64,000 nucleotides of DNA from Dehalobacterium formicoaceticum (GCF_002224645.1 NZ_CP022121.1:62001-126000), one strand, 5' to 3'. Positions 9,183 to 19,510 are shown, counted from the first letter of the stretch. Numbers and translations are program-made. Notes: generated by a model from the sequence alone, not told the origin.

Positions 9183-10985
9183 TTAATCTATTTGCAAAAC
9201 AGCCATAAATGCTTCCTGGGGTATCTCTACACTACCGATCTGTTTCATTCGTTTTTTACCCTCTTTTTGCTTCTCTAAAAGCTTTCTTTTCCGGGTAATA
9301 TCTCCCCCGTAACATTTTTCTAAAACATTTTTTCTCAAAGCTTTCACCGATTCCCGGGCAATAATCTTGTTCCCGATGGTCGCTTGGATTGGTATTTCAA
9401 ACATTTGCCGGGGAATAAGACTCCTAAGCTTTTCTGTCAAGGCCCGCCCGCGATGATAGGATTTGTCCTTGTGAACAATACAGGATAAGGCATCCACAAC
9501 GTCGCCATTCACTAAGATATCCAACTTTACCAGATCAGACTCCTTGTAGCCGTTAAATTCATAGTCCAAGGAAGCATAACCCTTGGTGCGGGATTTCAGC
9601 TGGTCAAAAAAATCAAAAATGATTTCCGATAAGGGCAGCTCATAAGTGAGCATCACCCGGGTTTCCGTAATATATTCCATATGGGTAAATTGACCCCTTC
9701 TTTCCTGGCCAATTTCCATAATGCTGCCCACAAATTCCGTAGGTACCATAATGGTCGCTTTGACATAGGGCTCTTCCATAATCGCAATTTCCTGAGGCGT
9801 TGGCATATTGGACGGGTTATCAATCTGAAGCACCGTACCATCCGTTTTTGTGATGCGATAGTTTACGCTGGGGGCAGTAGTAATTAGTTCCAATCCGTAT
9901 TCCCGTTCCAAGCGTTCCTTAATAATTTCCATATGCAAAAGGCCTAGAAAGCCGCAGCGAAAACCAAAGCCCAAGGCTACCGAGGTCTCCGGTTCATAGA
10001 TTAAAGAGGCATCATTCAACTGCAGTTTTTCCAAAGCATCTTTCAATTCCCCATAGTCATTATTCTCAATGGGGTACAAGCCGCAGTAAACCATGGGTGT
10101 TGCCTTGCGATATCCCGGCAAAGGCTTATCCGTCGGTCGATCCTGATCTGTTACCGTGTCCCCCACCTGGGTTTCTTTCACATTCTTGATGCTGGCGGCC
10201 AGGAATCCTACATCCCCCGCCGCCAGGGTATCCACAGTTTTAACGGCTGGAGTGAAAATCCCCACTTCCTTTACTTCCGCGGTTTTTCCTGTGCCCATCA
10301 TTTTTATATTTGTTCCTTTTTCAATTTTGCCGTCCATCACCCGGATATAAGGAATAGCCCCTTTATAAGCATCAAAATGGGAATCAAAAATCAGAGCCCT
10401 TAAAGGCGCCTCCCGGTCTCCTCCCGGGGGTTTGATTCGATGAACGATGGCTTCTAAAATATCTTCCGTACCAAGTCCGCTTTTCGCCGAGCAAAGAATC
10501 GCCTCACTGGCATCTAGTCCTAAAACATCTTCAATCTGATTTCGTACCCCTTCCGGATCGGCACTGGGTAAATCAATTTTATTGATCACCGGAATGATTT
10601 CCAAATCGTTTTCCAAAGCAATATAAGCATTAGCCAGGGTTTGGGCTTCAATGCCCTGGGCGGCATCCACCACTAAAAGAGCCCCCTCGCAGGCGGCCAT
10701 GCTTCGGGAAACTTCATAAGTAAAATCTACATGCCCCGGAGTATCAATCAAATTCAAGGTATATTCCTTGCCATCCCTGGCTTGATATTGAATACGCACC
10801 GCCTTCATTTTAATTGTAATCCCGCGTTCTCTTTCCAGATCCATGTGATCCAATACCTGAGCTTCCATCTCCCGAGCAGATAAAGCGCCTGTATATTCTA
10901 AAATCCGGTCTGCCAAAGTAGACTTCCCGTGATCTATATGTGCAATAATACAAAAATTCCGGGTAGTTTCCCGGTTTGTCATCAT
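9183..10985 (-). CDS. lepA: Translation elongation factor 4 (LepA)
   Basis: About 600 residues. G1 motif [10 protein letters not shown]2-region RERGITIK, G3 DTPGHVDF and G4 NKIDLPSA are all present, followed by the LepA-specific C-terminal domain ending with [13 protein letters not shown] and [10 protein letters not shown]. LepA is a ribosome-associated GTPase involved in translation fidelity or ribosome assembly. Several start codons lie together (GTG 10991, ATG 10985, ATG 10982); I chose 10985. Confidence 0.97.
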   Translation of the reverse strand: MMTNRETTRNFCIIAHIDHGKSTLADRILEYTGALSAREMEAQVLDHMDLERERGITIKMKAVRIQYQARDGKEYTLNLIDTPGHVDFTYEVSRSMAACEGALLVVDAAQGIEAQTLANAYIALENDLEIIPVINKIDLPSADPEGVRNQIEDVLGLDASEAILCSAKSGLGTEDILEAIVHRIKPPGGDREAPLRALIFDSHFDAYKGAIPYIRVMDGKIEKGTNIKMMGTGKTAEVKEVGIFTPAVKTVDTLAAGDVGFLAASIKNVKETQVGDTVTDQDRPTDKPLPGYRKATPMVYCGLYPIENNDYGELKDALEKLQLNDASLIYEPETSVALGFGFRCGFLGLLHMEIIKERLEREYGLELITTAPSVNYRITKTDGTVLQIDNPSNMPTPQEIAIMEEPYVKATIMVPTEFVGSIMEIGQERRGQFTHMEYITETRVMLTYELPLSEIIFDFFDQLKSRTKGYASLDYEFNGYKESDLVKLDILVNGDVVDALSCIVHKDKSYHRGRALTEKLRSLIPRQMFEIPIQATIGNKIIARESVKALRKNVLEKCYGGDITRKRKLLEKQKEGKKRMKQIGSVEIPQEAFMAVLQID

Positions 10986-11084
10986 TACCACCCCTCAGCC
11001 TCCTGTTTCCGTAACAAATTTTATCATATTAATACATTATATCATTTATTTTTCTTTCCTGACAGCCCCTTGAAAAGTTGTTCC

Positions 11085-12677
11085 TCAGGCACTTTTCCTG
11101 CGCAATTTGCGGCGGAGAATACCTAAAACCAACTCTGACTCCTCCATACGGAAAACAATTGCAAAGACGGCAAAAACAACGATCCCTACGCCGATACTAA
11201 GAGACAGCTGCAACAATTGAGCTAATTTTGTTTCCACACCCCAGATCATCACGCAAAACCGAGCTGTATAAAAACAAGCGATACCCATAATGGAGGATGC
11301 CAGCAAAGTCTGGCCAAAGGAACGGATCATTTGCCGGCCGTTCATGGCACCGATTTTTTTGCGCAGCATCCAAAGAAGGATGAGCATATTTAAAATTCCC
11401 GCCAGGGAATAAGCCAGAGCTAATCCTCCCTGGGCCATGGGACCTACCAATAAAATACTTAAGGTGATATTGGCCGCAATGGCCAAAGCGCCTACAAATA
11501 CGGGAATCATGGTATTTTGCAGTGCATAGAAGGCTCGGCTCACCACGTGAATGGCAGAATAGGCAAAAAGACCGATACAATAATAAAGCAGTGCGTAGGC
11601 AGTAGCCAAAGTATCCTGATGGGTAAACTTGCCGTTATCAAATTCAAACATGAAGCGGATGATCGGCACTCTCAAAACAGCCAAACCCACGGCACATGGC
11701 AGGGTAATAAAAATAACGGACCTTAAGCCTAAAGAAAATGTTTTTTTAAATGCTTCCCTTTCCCTTTTGGCAGCTTGCTCCGTTAGGGTAGGAAAGACCG
11801 CCACGGCAATGGCAATAGCAAAAATCCCCACCGGGAGCTGCATTAACCTTTGTGCGGTATTCAGAGCAGCGATGCCTCCGGCGGGCAGAGAGGAGGCCAG
11901 ATTTTGGTTGACAAAAAGATTGATTTGGCTGATGGATAACCCAATCAAAACAGGTACCATTAATTTTACCAGGCGGACGACACCGGGGTGAAAAATATTA
12001 AAATTCGGCTTAAATCTGAAGCCGATTCTTAAGAGGGCCGGAACCTGAACGGCAAAATTGGCCATCGCACCCAGCACCACGCCAATAGAGAAACCGGCAA
12101 TGCCATACCCCGGCCAAATGGATTCAATCCACTTTCCAAATAAGACCCCGCAAACAATAATCCCTAAATTATACAATACGGAGCCGATGGCGGAAGGTGT
12201 GAAAATCTTGTAGGAATTCAAGATTCCCATGGATATCCCAGATAAGGCCATAAAAATAACCTGAAGCAGTATAATTCTGGTCAAGGTCACGGTTAATTCC
12301 ATGGCTGCCGGATCAAAACCAGGCACCAATAACAAGATTAATTCCGGTGTAAAAATAAAGCCCAGAAAAATCCCGATTCCTAAGAGCATCATAATTAGGG
12401 TGATAACGACGCTGGCGACCTGCCATCCTTCCTCTTCACGCTGGGTCGCGATATAACCGGAAAATACCGGGATAAAGGAAGAGCTTAAAGCCCCGCCCAC
12501 TAATAACATATATAGAAAATCCGGGATGGAAAAGGCGGCATTATAGGCATCTGTAATTCTGTTTTGTCCATATTGAGCGTAAATAATAATATCCCGCAGA
12601 TAGCCCAGGATACGGGAAACGACCATGGTAACCATCAGAAAGCCTGCCGCTTTTACTACTCTATTATTTTGTGACAT
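11085..12677 (-). CDS. murJ: Lipid II flippase MurJ (MviN family)
   Basis: 530 residues, very hydrophobic, with about 14 predicted membrane segments. It begins NNRVVKAAGFLMVTMVVSRILGY, the typical MurJ/MviN start (the first helix with the conserved SRILG), and ends with a short basic tail (RRKLRRKSA). MurJ moves lipid II across the membrane for peptidoglycan synthesis. It stands as a single gene between lepA and a small secreted-protein gene. Confidence 0.93.
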   Translation of the reverse strand: MSQNNRVVKAAGFLMVTMVVSRILGYLRDIIIYAQYGQNRITDAYNAAFSIPDFLYMLLVGGALSSSFIPVFSGYIATQREEEGWQVASVVITLIMMLLGIGIFLGFIFTPELILLLVPGFDPAAMELTVTLTRIILLQVIFMALSGISMGILNSYKIFTPSAIGSVLYNLGIIVCGVLFGKWIESIWPGYGIAGFSIGVVLGAMANFAVQVPALLRIGFRFKPNFNIFHPGVVRLVKLMVPVLIGLSISQINLFVNQNLASSLPAGGIAALNTAQRLMQLPVGIFAIAIAVAVFPTLTEQAAKREREAFKKTFSLGLRSVIFITLPCAVGLAVLRVPIIRFMFEFDNGKFTHQDTLATAYALLYYCIGLFAYSAIHVVSRAFYALQNTMIPVFVGALAIAANITLSILLVGPMAQGGLALAYSLAGILNMLILLWMLRKKIGAMNGRQMIRSFGQTLLASSIMGIACFYTARFCVMIWGVETKLAQLLQLSLSIGVGIVVFAVFAIVFRMEESELVLGILRRKLRRKSA

Positions 12678-12743
12678 TCACTTTGCTCCTTGCATTTCAC
12701 TGATCCAACAAGAAAGAAAATTCATCTTTCAGCGAATTAAGAA

Positions 12744-12766
12744 TCCCGCCTATAAAGGCGGGAGGA
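12744..12766 (-). terminator. Weak hairpin after the small exported protein gene
   Basis: CCCGCC and GGCGGG pair around a loop of TATAAA between the small gene and murJ. The T-run that normally follows a terminator is poor, so it may be an attenuator or only an mRNA-stabilising stem. Confidence 0.35.
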
Positions 12767-12782
12767 GATACTGATTTATTCA

Positions 12783-13103
12783 TTATAACTCAAGATAATC
12801 ATTGTGACCAGTGTTCAACAACTTTTTTCCCCAAAAAAATACAATTTTTTTGGCTTGGAAATAAAGTTCCCGACCCTGATCCTTTATCATTTGGATCCTG
12901 CTTAGAGCTATCCCTGAATCCCATTGATATTCCCGTCCTAAAGCCGATACATGGACGATTTGATTTTCTGTCGTTAGCCGAAAGATCACCTGGGAAATTT
13001 CAGGGGACATTTTTTCCACACCTTGAGCAGCCATATTCAAACCTAAAAAAACGAAACATCCGGTTATGATCAGAACCTTTGCGAATTTGGAACCGCTTTT
13101 CAC
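12783..13103 (-). CDS. Small exported protein of unknown function
   Basis: 106 residues, not recognised. The N-terminus (basic KSGSKFAK, then a hydrophobic stretch VLIITGCFVFLGLNMAAQG) looks like a signal peptide or membrane anchor. The rest (about 75 residues) has no cysteine pair or catalytic motif I can name. It sits 25 bases downstream of spoIIP in the same direction, so it may be co-transcribed and have a sporulation-linked role; that is inference only. A small GC-rich hairpin (12746-12763) lies after its stop. Confidence 0.55.
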   Translation of the reverse strand: MKSGSKFAKVLIITGCFVFLGLNMAAQGVEKMSPEISQVIFRLTTENQIVHVSALGREYQWDSGIALSRIQMIKDQGRELYFQAKKIVFFWGKKLLNTGHNDYLEL

Positions 13104-13128
13104 AAAGAGTCACCTCCGGATTTTATTA

Positions 13129-14202
13129 TTACCTCCTCTTGGCCATTTTATTTATCACACCGGCAAACATCTCGGCAGATCTTTTTGTTTCTTCCAGAGT
13201 ATTTTCCGTTCCACCCATTTCCAGTAAAATCGCCCGGGAAGAAACGTGCTGATTATACCGTCCGTCTTGGATCCGAACCCCTTTCAGCAAACCGGGATAT
13301 AAATCTTCCATTTGTGCCGCGACATTCTGAGCAAAATCCCGATTCTTTTTCCAGGCAGGGTGGGGCAAACGATGATCGCTGCCTACGATAAGCATAATCT
13401 TACTGGTTTTTTGACCGTCAATTTTAACGGTGGTGCTATCTTTTGGCGTATTAGCATCCCGATGCACATCAATAAATAATTGGATGGAAGGATAATTTCT
13501 TTTCATATTTTCTATGGTTTTTAAAGAATTAGCGTAGGATTTACTCCAATCAGGATAATCATGAACCGTATCGCTTAATACCGCTTTTATGCCATATTCT
13601 TGCTCCAGAGTTTCTTTTAAATGACTAGCCACCATAAAAACACCCCCGTTTTTACCTTCCAGCTTCTCTGCTCCCTGAGAAGGAAGATAACTTTCCGCAC
13701 TGTGGGTACAGTATATACCTACTAAAGGTTGTGTCCCATCGGGAATGATTCCTTTATCCGGTTCTAATTTTGCATCCGGCTCGATGGCAGGGGGCTCCGC
13801 TTCACTTCCTGGTTCCGGAATAAACTCAGGTTCTGCATTCACCGCCCGGGCATCAAAATAAGCAATCTGGTTTTTTATAAAGCTGACCGGGTTGTTTAAA
13901 TCCGAGGCAGTAATGTCCTTCATTGCGGTAATTATGATTCCTGCCGATTCATCTTCCACATAATCAGGCATATAGGAAGCCATAGGCAGCACCTGGCTGA
14001 TCATCTTCTGCCAATCCCCTTCCTGAAAACCAACCAAACGCCAGGCAGACGTTTTCTCTGTTTCGGCAGCTTTCACCCGGCTCCCCGCTTCAAAACCTAA
14101 AAAAAGCATGCCAAAAAGAATCCCGGCAATCACAAAAATTCTGATGATCTTAAGATCATAAAAGTAGGTTCTGCGTCTGCTCCGACAAATCTTCCATGCC
14201 AT
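13129..14202 (-). CDS. spoIIP: Stage II sporulation protein P (SpoIIP)
   Basis: About 357 residues: an N-terminal membrane anchor (IFVIAGILFGMLFLGF, about residues 22-38), a variable acidic/proline-rich linker (PEFIPEPGSEAEPPAIEPD) and the C-terminal amidase/endopeptidase domain. Motifs include IYCTHSAESYLPS, FIDVHRDA and LLEMGGTENTLEE, which carry the metal-ligand His and Glu residues of the family. SpoIIP degrades septal peptidoglycan during engulfment, so the organism is probably a spore former. I chose the ATG at 14202 because AAGGAGG lies eight bases upstream; an ATG at 14220 would add six residues. Confidence 0.93.
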   Translation of the reverse strand: MAWKICRSRRRTYFYDLKIIRIFVIAGILFGMLFLGFEAGSRVKAAETEKTSAWRLVGFQEGDWQKMISQVLPMASYMPDYVEDESAGIIITAMKDITASDLNNPVSFIKNQIAYFDARAVNAEPEFIPEPGSEAEPPAIEPDAKLEPDKGIIPDGTQPLVGIYCTHSAESYLPSQGAEKLEGKNGGVFMVASHLKETLEQEYGIKAVLSDTVHDYPDWSKSYANSLKTIENMKRNYPSIQLFIDVHRDANTPKDSTTVKIDGQKTSKIMLIVGSDHRLPHPAWKKNRDFAQNVAAQMEDLYPGLLKGVRIQDGRYNQHVSSRAILLEMGGTENTLEETKRSAEMFAGVINKMAKRR

Positions 14203-14302
14203 TTTGTCTGCCTCCTTCATTAGATTTTATCTGCTTTCATTTCTTGTCCAGACCTTTCAATCATACTATTCATATGCATGACGCAAGGGAAATAGAACAA
14301 AT

Positions 14303-14371
14303 AAAAAGCAAAGGACGGTTTCTTTTGCTTCCTGGTTCAGGAGTGCAAAAGAAACCGTCCTTTGCTTTACT
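14303..14371 (-). terminator. Long-stem terminator between the YvlD-like gene and spoIIP
   Basis: About 24 perfectly complementary bases per arm (AAAGCAAAGGACGG... with its complement) enclose a loop of about 18 bases; the minus-strand side ends in CTTTTTATTT. It terminates the YvlD-like gene, and it leaves spoIIP with its own promoter downstream. The unusually long, perfect stem is notable. Confidence 0.8.
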
Positions 14372-14383
14372 TTACACGACAGC

Positions 14384-14713
14384 TTATCTTAATGCTGTCG
14401 GAACAAAAGCATCCACGATGCCGATGACTAAAGCAGCCAATAGTGATCCGATTAAGCTGACGGACAGATAATTGGGGATAATATACTGGGCTAAGTAAAT
14501 GACAATCGCAGAAACAATAAAACCTACAAAACCCCGGCTATAGGGAGAAATGTTTTTTCCCATTAGTTTTTCTACCACATAACCTAACACCGCGATGACC
14601 ACTGCCGCTAAAAGAGCGCCAACAAAACCGTTTACTGAGATGCCGGGCAAAAGCCAGCTAATCACCATTAACACCAATGCGGAAACAACAAATCTTATAA
14701 TTAGGCCAATCAA
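14384..14713 (-). CDS. Four-helix membrane protein of the YvlD / phage holin IV family
   Basis: 109 residues with four hydrophobic segments (roughly 3-21, 29-49, 58-80 and 87-105). The pattern LLPGISVNGFVGALLAAVVI is characteristic of YvlD-type proteins. Function is not known; homologues in Bacillus are linked to envelope stress. It is a single-gene unit closed by the strong hairpin downstream. Confidence 0.75.
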   Translation of the reverse strand: MIGLIIRFVVSALVLMVISWLLPGISVNGFVGALLAAVVIAVLGYVVEKLMGKNISPYSRGFVGFIVSAIVIYLAQYIIPNYLSVSLIGSLLAALVIGIVDAFVPTALR

Positions 14714-14831
14714 GCATACTCAACTCCTTCGTTTATTTTTTACTGCTGAACTTATGGTAACCAAAAATTATGAACCTATACATCAAGGAAAAATTTTTCC
14801 TGATAATTGGACAAAGGATTCATCTGACTCC

Positions 14832-14860
14832 TTGCATTTTGTGAGTTTACATGATAAGAT
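14832..14860 (+). promoter_or_regulatory. Probable promoter of rpsT
   Basis: TTGCAT (14832-14837), a 17-base spacer and TAAGAT (14855-14860) precede the 80-base leader of rpsT. The spacing is right but both hexamers are imperfect. Confidence 0.4.
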
Positions 14861-14939
14861 ATATCCTGTTTGAGATGTCTATAATTAAGCGTATACATCT
14901 GTGCTTATGATAGAGGTTATCTAAGGAGGTGACATTGCA

Positions 14940-15203
14940 ATGCCTAATATTAAATCAGCAAAAAAACGTGTTCAAATCGCGGAAAGCCGCAGAATGAAAA
15001 ATGCTTCCGTAAAATCCAGCGTAAAAACTGCCATTAAAAAGTTTGTTGAAGTTGATCCTTCCACCGACAAGGATAATGCTCAATCCCTATTAACCCAGGC
15101 GATTCGGAAAATGGATAAAGCTGCGGGTAAAGGTATTCTTCATAAGAAAGCTGTAGCGCGTAAAAAATCCAAATTGCAAAGGGCTTTTAATAAGGCCAAC
15201 TAA
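14940..15203 (+). CDS. rpsT: 30S ribosomal protein S20
   Basis: 87 residues, highly basic, starting PNIKSAKKRVQIAE and ending NKAN; matches S20 across its length. AAGGAGGTGACATTGCA precedes the ATG, an ideal ribosome binding site. It is transcribed alone on the plus strand between two minus-strand blocks and is followed by a strong terminator. Confidence 0.97.
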   Translation: MPNIKSAKKRVQIAESRRMKNASVKSSVKTAIKKFVEVDPSTDKDNAQSLLTQAIRKMDKAAGKGILHKKAVARKKSKLQRAFNKAN

Positions 15204-15240
15204 CATAAACAGATCGGGAAATTTATTGCTTTTGGTCTAA

Positions 15241-15270
15241 GAGGACGGTTATTTAACCGTCCTTTTTTAA
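15241..15270 (+). terminator. Intrinsic terminator of rpsT
   Basis: AGGACGGTT and AACCGTCCT pair around a four-base loop and are followed by TTTTTT. The arms share the GGACGGTT core with the long terminator near 14.3 kb. Confidence 0.9.
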
Positions 15271-15318
15271 TTCTGCCTTCCAAAAGAAAGACCGATGCTC
15301 AGCTTTAGCTGAATGAGT

Positions 15319-16359
15319 TCATTTGTCAGTTAATTTTACACACATGCGCATAATTGCCCCTTCAATTAAAGCCAGAGAATCACCTCTGCCCGTCTTAACT
15401 TTCTCATCCACGTCCCGTAAAATCTCTAAAGCTTGAATGAGTTCCTGGGGCGTAAAATTTCGACTCTGCTCCACACCTTTTTTGGCTACATAAGGATGCA
15501 AACCCAATTCAGATGCAATTTGAGCTTCCGTAACTCCCCTTTTTTTTAAGGGAATAATTTGCAGTAAAATTCGCATCTGGCGTACCAGTAAATAAAAAAT
15601 CTTTCGATCGGATTCTCCTGTTCGTAACAATTCCCTCAACTGCAAAATTGCTGCGGAACCATCTTTCTTACTCACGGCGTCTATTAAATTAAATACATTC
15701 AAGGTACTGTTCACACTGGCTGTTTCCTTAACATCCTGCATCGTAATTTCCTCCGCCGACCCCACAAACAAGGAAACCTTCTCCAGCTCCTGCTCTAAAG
15801 CGGACATATTGTTGCCCACAGCCAGGGTGAGATAATCAAATACACCGGACTGAGCTTTTTTTCCCCTTTGGCGTAAGCTCTTATCCAGCCATTTGTTAAG
15901 ATCCATGCCGCGCAGGGAGGTAAATTCCACCACCTGGCCGACTTTTTTTATCCCTTTGACCGCCTTGCTTCTTCCATCCACCTTTTCCCCAGCTACCAGA
16001 ACCAAACAGGTTGAAGGGGAAGGGTTTCCGATATACTCAATCAGGGGATCCAAATAGAGATGTTTTTGGCTTCCTTCTTCCTCTCCTTTCTCAGAACTAA
16101 ACCAGGGAGCATCGGTAACTATCACCAATCTTTTTTCGGCAAAAACCGGCAGCATATTGGCCGCATTGACTACTTGAGCAGGAGTTGATGTTTTTCCGTC
16201 AAACTTTTCATAATTAAAGTCTCCCGTACCACCGGGGGTTAAAAGTTGAGTCAGAGCTGTCACTGCTTCTTCCAGCAATAAACGTTCTTGTCCATAAAAA
16301 AGATAGATCAGTGAAACAACTCCTCTTTTAACGTCCTTCAAAATCGATGTTCCATCCAT
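15319..16359 (-). CDS. holA: DNA polymerase III subunit delta (HolA)
   Basis: About 346 residues. The family pattern is present: an early IYLFYGQERLLLEEAV segment, LVIVTDAPWF, CLVLVAGEKVDGRSKAVK and a C-terminal helical domain ending IMRMCVKL. The delta subunit opens the sliding clamp in the clamp-loader complex. The gene follows comEC as in many Firmicutes (comEA-comEC-holA, with rpsT next). ATG 16359 is preferred over 16374 since GAGGAG lies just before it. Confidence 0.93.
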   Translation of the reverse strand: MDGTSILKDVKRGVVSLIYLFYGQERLLLEEAVTALTQLLTPGGTGDFNYEKFDGKTSTPAQVVNAANMLPVFAEKRLVIVTDAPWFSSEKGEEEGSQKHLYLDPLIEYIGNPSPSTCLVLVAGEKVDGRSKAVKGIKKVGQVVEFTSLRGMDLNKWLDKSLRQRGKKAQSGVFDYLTLAVGNNMSALEQELEKVSLFVGSAEEITMQDVKETASVNSTLNVFNLIDAVSKKDGSAAILQLRELLRTGESDRKIFYLLVRQMRILLQIIPLKKRGVTEAQIASELGLHPYVAKKGVEQSRNFTPQELIQALEILRDVDEKVKTGRGDSLALIEGAIMRMCVKLTDK

Positions 16360-16411
16360 TAGTATGCTCCTCATACAAAAAATTTGACCACATTTAAATG
16401 ATCTCCTCCAT

Positions 16412-18760
16412 TTAAAAGTTATCCTGCTTTAAATTGTCTTCATCCTCAAGAGCTTTGTCAAGAAAAGTTTCCACCCATAATTCTTGACCATCTGTGGTAA
16501 AGGTGATAGCGCCATGATGATCCGTGCGATAAATCGGAATCCCCTTATCCTCCCAATAAGCCAGGAACTCCCGGTTGGGATGGCCAAAGGAATTTTTGCC
16601 CACGGTAATCACCGCTGCCCGGGGATCAACCTGATCATAGAATGATGGCAAGAGGCCGGTCTTACTGCCATGATGGGGTAATTTAATGACCTGGGCACTT
16701 ACATCCTCCCGGGGAGATATTCTTGCCAGCCTTTCTTTTTCCACATCCCCTGTCAGCAGAAAAGACACATCTTGATAGTTCAGCATTAAAACGACGGACT
16801 CGTTATTCATCTCATCTTCCTCCAGAACCTTTCCGGCATCCCCCCTAGGGGGATTTAACACCGTAAGAGTAATCTCACCGTCAAGACCTATTTCCTGCCC
16901 TTCTTTAACAGGAATAATAGGTACTTGATCCTCTTCTGCCACCGTTAATAAAGGCTGGATTGCTTCATTCGTTAAAAAAATTTCTCCTACCACCAAATGA
17001 TCTACCCGGAGCTCCTTTAAAACAGTTTCCATACCTCTCATATGGTCATCGTGGGGATGGGTGAGTATGGCCAAATCTAATTTGCCCAAACCAAGATGCC
17101 TGAGAAAAGGTACCACCACCTGTTCCCCTACGCGATCCTCCTGTTGGGCTGTTTTGCCACCGCCATCAATTAAGCAGGTGCGTCCGGAAGGGCTTTGAAT
17201 AAAAATGCAGTCACCTTGTCCCACATCTAAAAAGGTAACCTGCAGCTGATTGCTGGAGGGTAAAGGCACCAGCAGATAAAAGGCCAGAACCAGGATCCCC
17301 AGGATTCCATAGATGCGCCTATTTTGTTTTTGAACAATATAAGGCAGAGCAATTAAAAATATATAAATTAGTGCAAGCCCACCCGATCCCGGTGTTTTAA
17401 CAGTAAGATAAGCACCGGGAATTTGAGCAATCAGCTGAGCCCCATGCCAAATTCCTGCCACCACCAGACCTGCTCCATAAGCAGGTAGTACAGCAAGATT
17501 AATGCTTATCACACTTAAAAACACTGAAAAGAGACCCAGTAAAACCACCAGCCCAACTAAGCCGGTGGCCAAAATACCCACCAAAAAACCGGAAATAGTA
17601 ACTAGATTAAAATAGTAAGCGATGAGAGGCGTAATAGCCAAATGGGCAGCAATGGTAGATGCCAGGACATCCCAAACTTTCCCTTTGGGAAGCCAATTCC
17701 CTACTGTTGGTGTCAAATAAACAACACCCCAAGCAGCAACAAAGGACAGTTGAAAACCGGCATCATAAAGCATTTGAGGCTGCCAGATCAAAAGAAGCAT
17801 TGCCGCCAAAGCTAAACCTGTAAAAAAGTCTTTCCTCTCTCCTAAGGAATAGGCTGCAAGACCCAATAAAGCCATGAAACCGGAACGAAGTACCGAAGGA
17901 GTAAACTCTGATAGGGCAGCATAAAAAAGCATCGCTGCACCGACAAGCAACAACCTGCCCCATTTACCCAAGTGCAGGAGCTGAGCAAAATAAAGGGTAA
18001 ATAAAATAACATAGCCCACATGAACTCCGGATACGGCAAAGGCATCCATTAGCCCTGTTTGTGACAGGACATTACGTTCAGCAAAAGTCAGATCTCCTTT
18101 ATTGCCAAAGAGCATCCCGCCAATAAAATTAGACTGCTGAACAGGCAAATAAGACAATACCAAGTCCATTCTATCCTTAATTTTATAAACTCCATGAAGA
18201 AAGAGATTTCCCCTGTTGACTCCGGTTGCTTCGATTTGACCACCATAAAGGGTACTGACTGTAGCCCCAATACCATGTCTTTTTAAGTAAGCATCATAAT
18301 CAAATTGCCCCGGATTGGATGCCCGGGACCCAGGCAGCACTTTTCCGGAAAGCACCAGCTGATCCCCGTATGATACCTTATCTTCTGAGGAGCAAAGCAC
18401 CTGCAGCTTAATGGATGATACGGGCAGATGATTCACTTCTTCCGGTTTAAAGGTAAAAATCTGTCCCGTAGCCGTAGGCCTGGGGTCACTGATTACTAGG
18501 CCCGCTCCATGAAAGTCATCTTCGCCTTTGAACAAATCAGGTTGAAATTCAGGATGATGAACCTGCCCCCAAAACAACCCCGCAAAAAGGGTAAAGACCA
18601 GAAGTAATTTCGGATCTCTTCGCTTTCCCATCACAAACAAAGCAAATAAAAGAGCAGCCAATGATAATGCAAAAGCTGCTCCTAAAGGAACATGAAAGAA
18701 ATCCCCCAGGAAAATGCCCAGCATAAATCCCAAGGTATGATAAACCAGGATTCTTGTCAT
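16412..18760 (-). CDS. comEC: DNA uptake channel protein ComEC/Rec2
   Basis: 782 residues with three parts: N-terminal membrane helices and a DUF4131-type region (about 1-190), the Competence core with many transmembrane segments (about 210-490), and a cytosolic or extracellular metallo-beta-lactamase-like domain (about 505-765) with HPHDDHMRG, LLTGDVEKE and PHHGSKTG. ComEC forms the channel for single-stranded DNA in natural transformation. comEA lies directly upstream. The locus looks intact, so competence is possible, but genes for the uptake pilus are not in this window. Confidence 0.95.
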   Translation of the reverse strand: MTRILVYHTLGFMLGIFLGDFFHVPLGAAFALSLAALLFALFVMGKRRDPKLLLVFTLFAGLFWGQVHHPEFQPDLFKGEDDFHGAGLVISDPRPTATGQIFTFKPEEVNHLPVSSIKLQVLCSSEDKVSYGDQLVLSGKVLPGSRASNPGQFDYDAYLKRHGIGATVSTLYGGQIEATGVNRGNLFLHGVYKIKDRMDLVLSYLPVQQSNFIGGMLFGNKGDLTFAERNVLSQTGLMDAFAVSGVHVGYVILFTLYFAQLLHLGKWGRLLLVGAAMLFYAALSEFTPSVLRSGFMALLGLAAYSLGERKDFFTGLALAAMLLLIWQPQMLYDAGFQLSFVAAWGVVYLTPTVGNWLPKGKVWDVLASTIAAHLAITPLIAYYFNLVTISGFLVGILATGLVGLVVLLGLFSVFLSVISINLAVLPAYGAGLVVAGIWHGAQLIAQIPGAYLTVKTPGSGGLALIYIFLIALPYIVQKQNRRIYGILGILVLAFYLLVPLPSSNQLQVTFLDVGQGDCIFIQSPSGRTCLIDGGGKTAQQEDRVGEQVVVPFLRHLGLGKLDLAILTHPHDDHMRGMETVLKELRVDHLVVGEIFLTNEAIQPLLTVAEEDQVPIIPVKEGQEIGLDGEITLTVLNPPRGDAGKVLEEDEMNNESVVLMLNYQDVSFLLTGDVEKERLARISPREDVSAQVIKLPHHGSKTGLLPSFYDQVDPRAAVITVGKNSFGHPNREFLAYWEDKGIPIYRTDHHGAITFTTDGQELWVETFLDKALEDEDNLKQDNF

Positions 18761-18795
18761 CTCTTCCCTCCGCCAACGAAAGGGTCTTTTTCCTT

Positions 18796-19440
18796 TTAAA
18801 TCGTGATCTGATCTTTTAATTTATTATAAGTTGCCGGTCCAATTCCGGAAACATTTTGAATATCTTCCTGGGATTTAAAGGAACCCGCTTCTTCCCGATA
18901 TTGAATAATGGCGGCAGCCTTAGCAGGTCCTATTCCAGGCAAGGTTTCCAGCTGCCCTTGATCCGCCGTATTGATATTGATAAGCCCTCCCATTTGGGAA
19001 TTTGCTGCCGGAATGTTGCTATTCCCGACAGACCCTTGAGCGCCGCCGATGATTTCAGAGCTGCTATCCTCTCCGGGAACCTGAATCATTTCCTGGTCTG
19101 TGATTTTTTTCGCTAAGTTAATCTGATCTAAATTGGCATCTTGATCTAATCCGGCTAACTGCACTGCATCAATAACACGGCTGCCCTCAGGCAAGGTATA
19201 GACTCCCGGTTTCAAAACCGCACCCGTGACATGAATCATCAGATCCTGGGATGGTTTTTCCTTTGCATCCGGCATCTCTTGCTCCGCATCTTCGGAATCA
19301 ATCTTTGACGCCACACTAATTGCGACGGGCGGAGGAGTTTTCTGTTCCAAATATTGTCCGTATTTAACGCCTCCGCCAAAAATAAGTGACAGCATAAGAG
19401 CAAAAATAATCAGATACTGCTTATTAACTTGGGAAAACAT
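18796..19440 (-). CDS. comEA: Competence protein ComEA (helix-hairpin-helix DNA receptor)
   Basis: About 214 residues: a membrane anchor near the N-terminus (YLIIFALMLSLIFGGGV), a SLBB-like segment (VTGAVLKPGVYTLPEGSRV) and two C-terminal helix-hairpin-helix motifs (LETLPGIGPAKAAAII and IQNVSGIGPATYNKL). ComEA binds double-stranded DNA on the cell surface. The ATG at 19440 is preferred over 19461 since GGGAGG precedes it; that site is the 3' arm of the leuS terminator. Confidence 0.93.
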   Translation of the reverse strand: MFSQVNKQYLIIFALMLSLIFGGGVKYGQYLEQKTPPPVAISVASKIDSEDAEQEMPDAKEKPSQDLMIHVTGAVLKPGVYTLPEGSRVIDAVQLAGLDQDANLDQINLAKKITDQEMIQVPGEDSSSEIIGGAQGSVGNSNIPAANSQMGGLININTADQGQLETLPGIGPAKAAAIIQYREEAGSFKSQEDIQNVSGIGPATYNKLKDQITI

Positions 19441-19445
19441 AAAAA

Positions 19446-19510
19446 AACAGCCTCCCGTCATACGTTATTAACAGAGTAATATACGTAATATACGGCAAGA
19501 GGCTGTCAAA
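19446..19510 (-). terminator. Terminator after leuS that overlaps the comEA ribosome binding site
   Basis: On the minus strand GACAGCCTCTTGCCGTAT... folds back on ...GGGAGGCTGTC-type sequence and ends in seven T directly against the comEA ATG. The downstream arm contains GGGAGG, the Shine-Dalgarno of comEA. Confidence 0.7.
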